From contig CM053261.1 of the NCBI GenBank assembly GCA_028583405.1, forward strand, positions 10,224,459 to 10,288,458: a stretch of DNA of 64,000 nt, in the 5' to 3' direction. This document shows, piece by piece, positions 49,001 to 61,886 of this stretch (position 1 is the first letter of the stretch; each line of letters begins with the position of its first letter). A program made the position numbers and the translations under genes. The DNA is from Pogonophryne albipinna (Eukaryota; Chordata; Actinopteri; Perciformes; Artedidraconidae). Under the pieces are notes generated by a model that was not told where the DNA came from, searched no databases, and worked only from the letters and a program-made list of their open reading frames with translations.

Positions 49001-51751
49001 ACTATTTTGATACATTTAGTCAAAGTCAGCTTTATTGTCAAGAATTCTACATGTTGTACATCCAGAAATCTCGAAATATCGTTTCTCGCAGTCCTACAGT
49101 GTGACATATATACATCAAACAGAAAAACAAAAAGGGCCTAGATAAACTTGGTATACATTAAACAAAATAAAGTGCCTAGATAACCGGGGTATATTTATCT
49201 GGCTGCTGTAGTAACTTTCATATATTTCAAATGATATTACTACAGGTGCAAAGAGACTGCAATGGCTCTCTATGCTGAGGTTCATCCACCCTCCCTGTAC
49301 GAGTCTACCAATACAACAGAGGTGAACAACACAGACTTCACCATGAACACCACCTCACCCACAGAGCTGCTGGGGAGCAGCATTTCAGACTCCATCGCTG
49401 CTGCTGTTTCCACAGTCCCTACGCCTTTAACAAGTTCCACCTCCATCACACCTGTGACCAACGTTACCTCATCCACATCAGAGGGATCAACACCTGAGAG
49501 GATCGATGATCTGCAGAACACTTTACTGACCAAACAACAAACTCCATCTGAGCTGGACATCACAGGTATTTCAGTCATCTCTCCTCTTATCTCCACACTC
49601 CCACAGTAACAGAAAGTTGGAAAGATTAGTCATAAAACGTTGAAATAAGTCAGCAATTTAGTACCTTTAGTTCCCTCATTTTGAAATAAATGGATTTTTG
49701 AATGTGTGATTGGATAGATGCCTGAAATAAGGTCTGTGGTTATCAAAAGCCTAAAATATTTTAAGGTTTTATTTATTAAAATATGGTTTTATTTTATGGC
49801 TTAAATTATGTCAGTAAATACCCAACTTGTTAAGTTCTGAAGCTTTTATGAGTTATAATAAAGGCGGTTCCCAACAAGTGGCCAAATGTCATCACAAAAA
49901 AGACAAGTCATGAAATCACGAGTCATGAAATCATGCAAAAATATCCAATTCATGTTTAGAGATATTCCTGCTGAACACAATATGAAGTTATCATAAATGT
50001 CTGTGTGCTACAGAGCTAAATTACTGCATAAATCAGATGAAAAAATCCCATTGGCTTTTTGTTTGGGGAACAACTGTGATGCTAACTTCCAGGTCGGCTG
50101 ACAACAACCATCAGTGCATGACTCAATGGATCTGAACATAATGTCTAAATCCCACAGAGAAGCAGCTGTCCTGTGCCGTCTACAAGGATCTCGATGAGTG
50201 CAGGAATAAGATCCCTCCGCAGCAGGAAAGATACGGCCTCCACAACACAGAGGCCAGGACGATGTACCACTGCAACTGTACCACCAGGTAAATAAAGACA
50301 TCAAGATATCAATTATACTGAGAATGTACATTTATTTTGGATAACATTGTCGGTCTCGCAGGGGCATGATCAGCTGGTCAGTCTGACACAGAATGACATT
50401 GAGTTGTGTCACAACATGTCTACACATATCGACCTAAACCGCCAGGGTAAATATTTACAGTGCTATTCAGTATATTGTGATAATGGTGCACTCACCCTTA
50501 TTTCTGTTTGAGAAAAGGCAGACATGGTGCGATGTTTCATCACACAGAACCAGGTCACAAGCAGCATGCACTCATATTCAGAGTCACACGGTTACATAAG
50601 GTGTGGCGACTCTCTGAATCCGCACAGATATGATTTCACAGCCTTGGAAATTATCATAATCTCATGTTTGCACACATGGGCTCTCTGCCCTGCTCTTTTT
50701 GCTTTGATGGTCTGAGCATCTGCTGTGTGTGTTTTTGGCCTCTCTGGTCTCTGACGTGTTTGTCTGTGCTTTCAGATTATTCCCGACTTTGGCTAAACAG
50801 AGACAACTGACCGAAGTGCAGGCTCTTCTGCTGGGACATGTGTCTGAATCCTGCTTCCTGCTACAGGACTGCACTGCAGACAAACTGTAAGAATACAAAC
50901 ACAGACATAGACATATTGACATAGCCTGTCACTGGCATTAAACACTGCTTTTGATCTATTATGATATAATTAGGAGTGATGGCATAAGAGTTCAAATCTA
51001 TTACCAAGTAAACATATCAATACAACAATAAAAAAGTATAATACTACCTCAGTAAATACTTATTTTAAGAAGTTTCTTACAGTAAGTACAAGTAGATAGG
51101 TATTATTAGAAGCCAGTCTAATTACTAAAATGTCTCCGGTGACTGATATCTGATTCTAAGAAAAAATATAAATCTGCAAAGTAACTAGTAACTAGAGCTG
51201 TCAGACAGATGTAGTGGAGTGAAAAGTGTGATATGACCCTCTGAATATAGTTAAAATTTAAATTTGAAAAGTACAAATACATATAATCAAGTAAAGTACA
51301 AATAATTGTTTCTTTCAACCACTTGTCCAATGGTTCCAAACATGGTAAACGTCAAATTAATGGAGATGGGCGGTAAATTCTACATTTGCTTTCCCTTTTT
51401 GTGCGTTATCCTTCATTTTGTCCCTCGTTTCAAGTGAATACAGTACTTAGTTTAACAGTACAGTGTCTCAAAACTACAATTTCTTCTTGTTCTTACAGCT
51501 GTGGAGCAGTTCTGGTGAAAGCAGAGCTTCCTGAGAGGAGCAGAGCAGAAATGGAGGTGCAGCACCACCTACAGGCTGTCAGGCTGAAGGTGAGGAGGCC
51601 CAACGTGAGGAGAACGAGGAGGAAGAACAGAGCAGGCAGGCTTCACAAACTGTGTCTGAGGATGGTCCGGCCCAGACTCAACAGGAACAAGACCCGAAAA
51701 CTAGGTCAGGACGCACATCAGCCAGCTGTAAGAGGAACAGAGCTTGCCTGA
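46042..51751 (+). CDS. pla2g3: Group III secreted phospholipase A2, 7 exons, 542 residues
   Basis: Calcium-dependent secreted enzyme hydrolysing the sn-2 ester of glycerophospholipids (family knowledge). Exons: 46042-46588, 48381-48513, 48606-48740, 49246-49565, 50158-50287, 50776-50886, 51499-51751; phases agree at all junctions. Residues 1-22 form a signal peptide (hydrophobic LTLILTLSLLSC). An N-terminal region ends in the furin-type site RVKR (157-160). The catalytic domain starts with the calcium loop WCGSGN (169-174), followed by CCREHDQC with His195 and Asp196, then SHCDCDNK. Exon 4 adds a Ser/Thr-rich segment with four N-glycosylation sequons. The C-terminal region keeps paired-cysteine phrases (CAVYKDLDEC, YHCNCTT, SCFLLQDC) and ends in an Arg/Lys-rich tail. 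Human PLA2G3 has about 509 residues and the same three-part layout. The start has a good context (CACCATG) and immediately precedes the signal peptide. Confidence 0.93.
46589..48380. other. pla2g3 intron 1
   Basis: Contains ACCATAGACTGTATATAGG near 47777, a motif also near 27100, and an hAT-like fragment at about 47990-48100. No coding sequence seen. Confidence 0.7.
47990..48100 (-). repeat. Probable hAT-derived fragment
   Basis: On the - strand it begins near TGTGTCAAACTCAAGGCCC and continues with repeated GGGCC-containing phrases (GGCCAAATCAGGCCCTTGG), a pattern I associate with widespread vertebrate hAT-type elements. Ends not defined. Confidence 0.4.
49017..49195 (-). repeat. Retroposon 3'-tail fragment in pla2g3 intron 3
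   Basis: AGTCAAAGTCAGCTTTATTG, AAGAATTCTACATGTTGTAC and TACAGTGTGACATATATACA, near-identical to 24599-24745, with a partly duplicated end (GCCTAGATAAACTTGG, GCCTAGATAACCGGGG). A shorter relative lies at 40683-40710. It ends about 50 bp before exon 4. Confidence 0.7.
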
Positions 51752-51984
51752 GAGTAAAAAGTATGGAGAGTCAAAGTGTTCCGAAATACTGAAATACATA
51801 AGATGTTATTTAAGGTCATTTTCATTTTATTCCAGCACTTAATTTAATGTTCAGTCTTCTTTCTTCCAAGGTTCCTTTATCCTTCGTTCCAGATGACAGT
51901 TTTGGCCTGAAAGACCAGACATTCTTTTTCCACTTAATTTAAGTTAGTTTATGAATCATTCAACATCATTCCAAGGGATAATAA
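51752..51984. other. pla2g3 3' flank
   Basis: No AATAAA in this interval. An ATTAAA variant at 51984-51989 overlaps the left edge of the adjacent transposon. Confidence 0.4.
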
Positions 51985-53102
51985 TTAAAGGTGGGGTAGG
52001 TAATTTTGGAGAAACCAGCTCGATTGTGCTAGAATTTGAAAAAAAATCTGCCACTTCCTTACAGAGCCCCTCCTCCAACACACATGAACGCGCACATGAC
52101 CAATAGAGTGGCGAAGTCACGCCCATCTACTTCCGCCCCATGGGACCTTATTTCTGAAAAATTATGTGTTGAAGTCAATGGAGAGAGAAAACGTATCTTT
52201 CGATTCCGTTTGAATTGTGCCATGAATTACACATATGATGTTTGTCAATCTTAAAAAATCATTTCCATGTCAAAAAAGTCACAGTTTGTCTTAAAACTGT
52301 TGAAATATAAGACTATGAAAAATACGCAACAAGAAAGACTACAAATCCCAGAGTCGAGTACATTAACATTACACATTACACTCGTGTTACTCACTGAAAC
52401 CTTGTAGGCCTATAGCCGGTCCCGCATGCTGGCTCTTACGGAACCGACTAACTCCCCTTTTGTGTATGTACAGCTCTCAACATGCCCAGCCCAGACTTCT
52501 TTTTTTCACCTCTTTTAATACTTTTCACTTCATTCTGAAAGAAAAAGGTGAAATGTGCTAACGTCAAGACCATCTTGGTGTTGGTGACGTATGCGAGACC
52601 AGAGATGTAGTTCATTCAGCGCTTCACATAAAAAAGTGTGTTACTTCACAGTTTTACGACACATTTTAATTTTTTTGACTTGCAAAATTATCTTTTAAAT
52701 TGACAAACATCATATGTGTAATTCGTTGCACAATTCAAACGGAATCACAAGATAATCTTTCTCTCTCCATTGACTTCAATACATGATTTTTCCGAAATAA
52801 GGTCCCATGGAGGTCCCCCGGAAGGGGAGGGACTTCGCCACTCTATGAGGGCACGAGATAAGTTTGTGCACAGATGGAAAGCTGACAGGCAGGTAGGCCA
52901 TCCAGTTATTTTAGCCGGGCCGGCTAAAATGATTGGTCGTGCTTTTTACAGTACTACGGCTTCCACAGATGGCATTTTTTATGAATTTGTTGTCAAAGCA
53001 CTTAAGATATTCATTGCTATCGGGATGTTAAGAGCATTCCATGGAATATAACAAAAAGTGTATCTCGAGCCGGTTTCTCAAACTTACTTACCCCACCTTT
53101 AA
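51985..53102. mobile_element. TTAA-flanked DNA transposon (piggyBac/Kolobok-like ends), non-autonomous
   Basis: Inverted ends of about 40 bp: TTAAAGGTGGGGTAGGTAA at the left, TTACTTACCCCACCTTTAA at the right, extending inward through GAGAAACC(A/G)GCTCGA. TTAA sits at both outer edges, the target of piggyBac and Kolobok elements. Superfamily inferred from TTAA only. It is interrupted by a second element (52105-52844); a relative without that insertion is at 6840-7206. Confidence 0.85.
52105..52844. mobile_element. Nested 740-bp DNA element with ~170-bp imperfect inverted repeats
   Basis: Starts AGAGTGGCGAAGTC and ends GACTTCGCCACTCT. The arms then share CATGGGACCTTATTTC, TTGAAGTCAATGGAGAGAG, ATTCCGTTTGAATTGTGC and ATTACACATATGATGTTTG in inverted orientation. 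The empty site in the 6840-7206 copy (GACCAATGAGGGC) implies a 2-bp AT duplication, or TA if the boundary is shifted by one base. No coding capacity; superfamily undetermined. Confidence 0.85.
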
Positions 53103-53105
53103 GTA

Positions 53106-53535
53106 CAACCCAGTCTCACGGCATTTCGTGTTATAGTCACGAAATTAATCTATTGAATCGTGTTCACCAACACGATTTCCCCATTTTTTTCATGTCACAC
53201 AGAACGATTTTAAAAGCTATGTAAATAATAACAAATTAGAAGGAAAAAAAGATTTTAAAAATACAGATTTCAGTATTCTGAGGCTCTGAGCCCCATTTAT
53301 TTTCCTCGCAGACGGCAAAAAAACAATAATCGTGGCTTGATATTGAGTAAGAAAATGTTTTTATGAACCACACAGCTTCCGGTCTTCCAAGACCCGACCG
53401 GACAAAAAGACGTTGTGCAGGCATGAAACATACTACCAATAGAAATACATTGCTTTTAAAATCATTCTGTGTGACACGAATCAATAGATTAAATTTATTT
53501 CGTGACTATTACACGAAATGCCGTGAGACTGGTTG
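53106..53535. mobile_element. 430-bp inverted-repeat element abutting the TTAA element
   Basis: Arms CAACC(C)AGTCTCACGGCAT / ATGCCGTGAGACTGGTTG, continuing through TTCGTGT(T/A)ATAGTCACGAAAT and CTATTGA. Flanked by a 7-bp direct repeat TTAAGTA (53099-53105 and 53536-53542), with the left copy starting in the terminal TTAA of the neighbouring element. It has internal stops in every frame. Confidence 0.85.
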
Positions 53536-53542
53536 TTAAGTA

Positions 53543-54109
53543 CGGAAACCAAAAAGGCTCTCTATGCAAAAACAAAAGAAACATTTATTTGGAATTTGGT
53601 TATAACCAAACTACAGAAATATGCTGGGATGTAATGAGAATTGCCTGAAAGAGCTTCAAAAGAGTTTTAAACTAAAACACAATGGTGAATATGGTAAACA
53701 TGTTCAGCTATACATCATTTTGTTAACTTTTTTATTTGTTATCATGTTGACATTTATAGCCTCTAACTTAAAGCACCTAAGTAAAGTCATAGCTAGCATG
53801 GCTGTGTAGACTCTGCTATATGTCAAAATGTCTGCCATTAAAATAGTCTATTGAGTCAAATATTGGTGGCACTTTCCTGATTTAAAGGAGGTCGTTGTAT
53901 TAACCCCTTTATGTACCACTAAATCAGTAGAACCACTTTTTAAAGTCATTTGTGTCACTGTTCTTGAGGATTCAGCTCTTAGTGTATATTTGTAAATATG
54001 TGTACCGTGTTGTATGAGTTGTAGATAGCTGCACATTATGTTATCAGCCCAGCAAAGTAAGAACAATATTCTGTAAATATTTGTACATAGGAGACATTGT
54101 GAAATAGTT
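53543..54109. other. Non-coding, nothing recognised
   Basis: AT-rich sequence without exon features. Confidence 0.4.
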
Positions 54110-54896
54110 ACGTTTAAAGGAATAGTTGGACATTTTGGGATTTCGCCTTCTTGTTTTAAAACAAGAACATATAAAGATGTCTGTTAAATCTGTACAATAC
54201 TGAACAAACATGTAAAAACTATAAAGTATGGCAGCTAGCTGTTTCCAGTCGTTATGCTAAGCTAAGCTAAACCCTTAGGCTAAACCCATGGATGTATAAA
54301 CCTGACTATATTTATGCATCACAGGAAATGAAAAGAGCGGTATCATATCTTTCAAACTACAGTGAACATATCTCCCAAAATGTTTAACTATTTATTTTAA
54401 GTTGTAAACACACCATTTGCCCCTTGCCAATTAAATGTAATATGTGTTGATTATTTATTTGTTGTCGGTAGTAGCCTAAATTAAAGTTAAAAACCATACA
54501 ACTGTGTTCATTTTTATTCCACAAGAAAAGCAAGAAAATGTGTTTGTTTGTTTAATCTGTATAATACTGAACAAAAGCGTAAAAACTACCCTTGCTGTAA
54601 ATTCACATTTAGAAATCAACATTAAGACAGAGCTAGCTGTTTCCAGTCGTAATGCTAAACTAAGCTAAACCCACAGCTAAGCCAAATCACAGGAAATTAG
54701 GATCATATTTTTCCACCTACTGTAAAAAAGTTAACATATCTCCCAAAAAACTATTTATTTTAAACATTATGTTTTAATTGCCTCCTGTCAATTAAATGTA
54801 ACATGTGTTTGATTATTTATTGTTTTGTTGGTGTTTGTTCGATCTAGTAGTAAAACCATAAAAACTGTGTTCAATTTTTATTCCACAAGGAAAGCA
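54110..54896. repeat. Tandem duplication of a ~360-bp repeat unit
   Basis: Unit 1 (about 54176-54531) and unit 2 (about 54545-54896) share, in order: AATACTGAACAAA, AGCTAGCTGTTTCCAGTCGT, ATGCTAA(G/A)CTAAGCTAAACCC, AACATATCTCCCAAAA, CAATTAAATGTAA and TTTTTATTCCACAA. A leading block (AATAGTTGGACATTTTGGGA) relates to the repeats at 5560 and 41800. Confidence 0.75.
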
Positions 54897-57800
54897 TCAC
54901 TTTTAATTTCTCCTACATTAACATACCAGCAGTATTACAGGCCTGGTGTAATGCATATCTGTCAGGTAACTAAACTCCCCTCTGATGTCATCAAGAGTAA
55001 TTGAAACCTTGCTGAAGGCTGCAGCCATGGAGCCGACCGGATCCCCGCCTCTCACTGGACAAAACCTCGCTATGAGGAGAAGCTCGGCTGTGGGAACATG
55101 GCGCACACACTCCGGATTAACTTTCCCCAGGAAAAAGTTTGTAGGTTCGCTACTTAGCAGGAAAATCTCCCCATAGTATCGAGCAGTAAACGCGCAGCAA
55201 AGTGTGGATAAACTACCAAACTGTGGTGTGTTTTGGATGGTGTGTTTTCCTGTCCTGCTTCACTGGGATGAAAGATTGTCGCTGCCGGATTTAGCCGAGA
55301 GCAGGATGGAAAAGCAAAGAACGAAGAAAGAGAAGGTAAAGCTAATGGAAAAACAATGGTGTGTTTTATTTAGTGGTTTCACAAATCCGCTGGTGTGGCT
55401 GGCAGAGCATTCCTGCAGGAGACTGGGGGAGAAAGAAAGTTCACAGACTAAACAACAGCTCACATCCCATGATGAAGTGCCAGCCTGCAGGATTTGTTTT
55501 GAAACCACTGGCAGGAGTTTACACTCATTGAACCCCTCCCAAAAAACGTAATCTTACCAATTGTTTTCTATATTGATTTATTACTCCATGTGTCTCTCAA
55601 CATATACCATCTCTTAAAATAGTAATACGTCTTAACGTTAGTGGTTGAGGAAGAACTCATATATTTTACGTAGGTATTGTAGGTTGTAACAGCAGTGCAG
55701 AAATAGCCTACTTCTAAAACCCCTCCAATAAAACAAGTGACAACAGGACAATGGTGTTGTAATAACAGCATCATGTCCTGAGAGTAAACCCTGAAGTAGT
55801 ATATTAAAACTCCCACTACATATTATAAAAATCATATAATGCATCATAGTTGAGTGGAGTAAAAAGTAAGCTAAGTATTTTTCTCTGAAATGTTGTGTAG
55901 AAGAAGTAAAGTAGACTAAAATTGAAATACTCAGGTTAAGTACAAGTACCTAATTTGTGTATTCAAGTACAATACTTCAGTAAAGGAAGGTAGTTACTTT
56001 CACCATCGCTAAATGAGTAGTCTAAAACACCAAAAGCTCAACATTTTTACTTAAATACAGTACTTGTGTAATTGTACATAGTTACTTTCTACTACTGGTC
56101 TTAAGGCAGACACATATTCATAAATAAATATCAACTTAATATATATATCCTATCCTCCTTCAGTTATATGTTTATGTACAACTTGCTTCATATACTCTAT
56201 TTATATATATATTACTGTGTATGATTGCAACTAATAACGTGTTGCCTATAATGCCTCTTCTACAAGGATATACTTATTGATAGATCAAAGTGCTGCGTTC
56301 AGGGACACAGCTTCCTCTCCAGAAATGTACTCCTTTTGACCTGGGCTGCGAAAGAAACTTAATAAGATAGGAGACAGGGGAAGTGTGTGTTTGTTTGTGT
56401 ACTTGTGTGTGTGTGCATTGTTTTAGGAAAGGAAACTCATGTTGTGTTCCTTTTATTTTTGCATGTGTGTGTGTGTGAGCTTTTAATTAGCTGTTACAGG
56501 AATATCAATCAACAGACATGTTATGCAACAAATCACATACAAATGAAGCAGGTTGCACGCACAAAAGGTCAGAGCATAGTTCGATATTTGATATAGTTGA
56601 CCATTAAAATCAATTTAAGGACATTATAGGACTAAAAGCAATTGCTGTGATTAACTTGTTTCATTTCTGTGGCCATAAAACTAACATTTTCTGGGAATCT
56701 TCTAAGGTTCTGTAAGAGAAAAATAAAGCTATTAATGCTTAACGGCAGCTCTAGAATAATGAATATTTTTATATGAACAAAGGGTCAAATGATTGCAGTG
56801 TTGGGTGTTGCACCCATGGCTAATTATCACTCCATTCTGCTTTATTGCGTGTTTCAGCTCATTGCATTGGGCTTTACGGCCAGAAATGTTCCTTTACTTT
56901 ACTGTTTTGGTTCCTTTCATCAGCGTTGTTTTTGACCACAGCAGTTTTTACAGAAAAAGCCATACGCTACCTGCTACTAGCTAGTGAAGATAGTGGAGCA
57001 TTTACCACTTAAAGAGCATATATGTCCCTCAGGAGGTTGTTGGGACCAAACATGGAGCTAAAGTGGGCTTTCATGATTCGAAATTAATTCTGATCCTGCT
57101 GAATTTATGGTCCATGTTTAAGAATTGGAAAACAGTGGAAGGTGGAGTGAAAACCAGAAAATTATAGAAATGATATCACTTGGAGATAAGCGCACATTTT
57201 CAGACTGTCTCTCCAAGAAGACTTTCATAGTGTTTCCCTTATTAGTTGTTCAAAGAAAAGTGACAGTAATAGTTGTGTAAAGAATTAAAATACAGACAAC
57301 CGGCAAATGTCACCATTAATCACACAGTATATGCCAGAAAGTTGTTGTTAGGAAGTAACGGATATGATAATGCTTATCAAATGTTGGCAAGCTATCCGTA
57401 GAAGTTCTCTCTAATAGGTGTCTCCAGGACTGCATTTTGCCATGGTGACACACACACAGAGTCACAAGGTGAAAACTATAGCAGCGTCTGGATATTTATT
57501 AAGACCCCTGATATATTTTTCAAACTTTTATCAGGTAAATCTGTACACTCTCATTATAAAACTCTCGCTCTGTTTTACTCATCCGTACAAATACATCCTC
57601 TGCACGTACAAACAAACATTTGAACAGTTGGTACAGGTGCACCCACACAACACAACACAAGTGTGGTCAGACTAAAGTTTAAAGAACATTGTAACTCCTC
57701 TGTATTTATATAACCTGCTTAGTTACACAAACTGTGTGATTGCAAAAGTCCATCTTAGGCATTTCTCTTTTTGCACTCTATTAACTGTGTTCTAGTTAAA

Positions 57801-58533
57801 GAGTAATACGCTTGGAGATTTACGTCCTAATTCCACACACGTGATTAACGTGGGTTTCTTTGTTTATTTCAGCAAACAGCGCCTTGGTAACATGTTTCAC
57901 AAGCTCTGCTTCATATCACATGTGTCATATTTGAACGAGTGTTACATAACAACATTACCTATTCATTAAACGTGATGTCATGCTGCAGAGAGCAGCTGAG
58001 AAATGGGCTTTCAGGTGACTGTGAACTGTGGAAATCTGCTTAGAGAGTTTAGCATTACTGTGTCACAGTTCTCCTCAGGACCTAAGCTGAAGACACTGAG
58101 GTCATGTGCATAATATTGTTCTCTAAACTTTTTTAGCAAGGCTTCAGTATTTTTGACTCCTCGTAGTGTGGATAGGGCTTCGAAACAGCATTTGTTTATT
58201 GCATTGTCCTTTATTTCAACATGTCTTGTTGAGATTAAAATCAGTTTTTCAAGAGAGACTTTCAAGAAAACATTGTTAGAGCAACAAATACAAACAACAT
58301 AAGATAACTGTTATATGCTAGAAAGTTGGGCTGGACAATATCTGTAACATATTGATATGTGAAATCTAGATATTGTCTTAGATTTTGGATAGCATCATAT
58401 TGTTAAATGGCACAAGTGTTGTCTTTTCCTGGTTATTAAGGCGACTACAGTAAATTAATGTTGTTTTCTGCACTTCTCACACTGTTCATGTTTTATTATT
58501 TGCCAACATTATTTATCAAATTGTAATACATGA
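54897..58533. other. Non-coding, one repeat fragment, nothing else recognised
   Basis: Frames at 54985-55176 and 55204-55551 (+) lie in moderately GC-richer sequence but show no known domain or paired splice sites. 55850-56095 holds a - strand copy of the ACTCAAGTA-type repeat. GT-rich runs occur near 56380-56480. The rest is AT-rich. Confidence 0.4.
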
Positions 58534-59235
58534 TTTAAAGTGGACCTATTATGCTATATTGGAAACATATATTGTAGGGCCATTCCTATACAAAACATGT
58601 CTGTAAAGTTTTTTGCTTAAAATACCAAACAGATCAGCCATTGTAGCCATCCCTCATACTGCTCATACACCTCTTTTGCAGCCCTGTTAGAGAAACGCAG
58701 ATTTTGGGTCCTTAGCTTGAAAAAAAAAGAGGAGGCGGAGCTAATGCCTGATCAGAATTCTACCGGAGATAAAGTTAAATTCTGCTGTGATAAAACGCCA
58801 TCCTGTTCTAAACCACATCAAGGATTATTTCTGAAACAGTATGGAGCTCAAATGCTTTTTCTCTTGCAGGTTTATCACAAGGTGAGTTCCGTTGTTTATT
58901 TCCTGCTTTTTAAACACATGTGCTCTCCAGTACAGATTAGCTCTGAGTGTTAGCGAGGCTTGCTAATGTAAACAAAGACGAGATTACGTCCAAAACACGT
59001 CAGGCATTGTTTCTGATAGCAACTTTCTGTGGGTCCGCCGACGATTTGACGTAATATCGGCAGCAAATCTGTATCCGCTCGTTGTTCCCCCGTTTTTTTA
59101 AAGGATTGGGGTACGGAGGAAAAGAGAAAGGGTTTTATTTTCTGATGCTGCGTGAGTTCCCCGACGCACCGGGGACACATATTTATGTATAAAAGACATA
59201 AAAAAGTGCATTTTGCATGATAGGTCCCCTTTAAA
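58534..59235. mobile_element. MITE-like element, copy B (about 700 bp)
   Basis: Imperfect inverted ends: TTTAAAGTGGACCTATTATGC at the left, and on the opposite strand of the right end TTTAAAGGGGACCTATCATGC. The interior matches copy A at 41990-42542. No clear target duplication and no transposase. Confidence 0.8.
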
Positions 59236-59538
59236 TAGTGCAAATATTTTGTGAAAGCACGAATAGTCAGAGTGTTTCTGCTTTTTGCTGGATTTTAAGG
59301 GCTTTGATTTTGACCTCAGCATTTCTAAAATCCTGGACTCTTAATTTAAATGTCAGGATTTCATCAGTTCACTCTGAACCAGAGCTCAGAGGACCGGGTA
59401 CAGTCAAGACTTAAATCTTTCTTTTTACTTTCTGGCCCTTGATTGTTTCCAAGTTAATCACATCGCCATCTGTCAGTGGAACACTTAATTAGAATTGCCA
59501 TCAACTAAACAGTGAGTAGAGAAGTTGTTCAGGTCTTA

Positions 59539-60436
59539 GGCCCCGGCCACACGAGGACGAAAACGGCTAAACGCATAGGATTAACGCAAACGCAATCGCA
59601 AAAAAGCTTCCGTCCACACGCAATATTCACCGGATAGTGTCTGTCCACACGAGACAGCTCCGTTTAGCTCCAACCGCTGGAGAAGCTGCAGTACATATGC
59701 AGGAGCCTGTACGTGGCGCTGTAACTTCCTCCACAAAAGCAGCGAAGAAGCATGGTTGTCATGGTTGCCCTTCTGTTTATAGTCCGCGGTGGGGGCTGAG
59801 GGAACCGGGCAGAGTTTTTCGCCAGTCAACGTGTATTAAAGTTTAAATCTTCCCGACAAAATTATAAAAGTGCCGGTCAAAGGTCTTCTTTGTTATTTAT
59901 TGAACTTTAAAACAAATGAATAACGAATCTATATAATATAATAATAAAATACATGGAGCCTCTCTTTTTCCTCCCTCTCTTCGGACAGCGTCAGTGTCTG
60001 TCTCATGCAGCAGCTGATCCAGTAATGAGTGACCCGGCCGACAGTAAAAATATACATATTTATAACTAGTTTAGGTAGTTTGAGAGGTGTCTCCGTCCTG
60101 TCAGATTAGACTTCACTCGCGTTTATGTCCATATCGAGAGAAAGATAAATAATCTGAATTCAGTGTGCAGTTTACTTTGACGCGGGGGTGAGCAGCAGAG
60201 GTGGGGAGAGGCGGGGCTATTGCCTCATCATTATCAGAAAATGATCGTATAGGGCGTACACACGGAGCCGTTTGACCCCACAGAGCGTTGCGTATGCCGT
60301 TCTATCCACCTTGGGACCCGTTATCGTTTCCGCAGTCGTTTAGTGCCGTATTCGGTCGTCCTCGTGTGGCCGAACGGTCTATATGACACTAAACAGTAAC
60401 GCAAACGACCGTCTTCGTCCTTGTGTGGCCGGGGCC
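59539..60436. mobile_element. PIF/Harbinger-like MITE (898 bp)
   Basis: Inverted ends GGCCCCGGCCACACGAGGAC / GTCCTTGTGTGGCCGGGGCC with a 3-bp TTA duplication (59536-59538, 60437-60439), fitting the TWA preference of PIF/Harbinger. Subterminal parts carry repeated AACGCAAACG- and CGTTT-type words. No transposase frame. Confidence 0.85.
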
Positions 60437-60675
60437 TTAGAGTGCTCAGGACCTCAATAAATGTATCTTTCTCTTACAGGATACAAGATTTGCTGAGCCA
60501 AACTGGAGAACTATGATGCCAAGTGTGATGTTTGCTCCAGAAAACTCATTCATACAGAGCACTGATGTAGGGAACAGTATCTCCAAACTATGTATTGCCT
60601 GTCCTTGGCTGTTTCTCTGAGCCATGGATGATGTTTTTGCAAGTTTTAGGAATCCCTCCAGTCTGCATATTTTAG

Positions 60676-61739
<1,064 letters not shown>

Positions 61740-61886
61740 GCCCGCTAGCTAGCTAGCATTATCGGACCTAGCCGGCTGCTACCTAGATGCTCCTCGGCTC
61801 CCTGAAGTCTGCTGAGCTAACATTTCTGTCTCCACCCCAACTCCACCATAACTCCACCCTAACTCCACCCTAACTCCGCGGCTCGT

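Noticed and set aside
54985..55551. Two + strand frames (63 and 115 codons) that could be exons of a third gene
   Set aside because: No domain recognised and no phase-compatible splice sites; GC-rich patches of this kind also occur in fish repeats.
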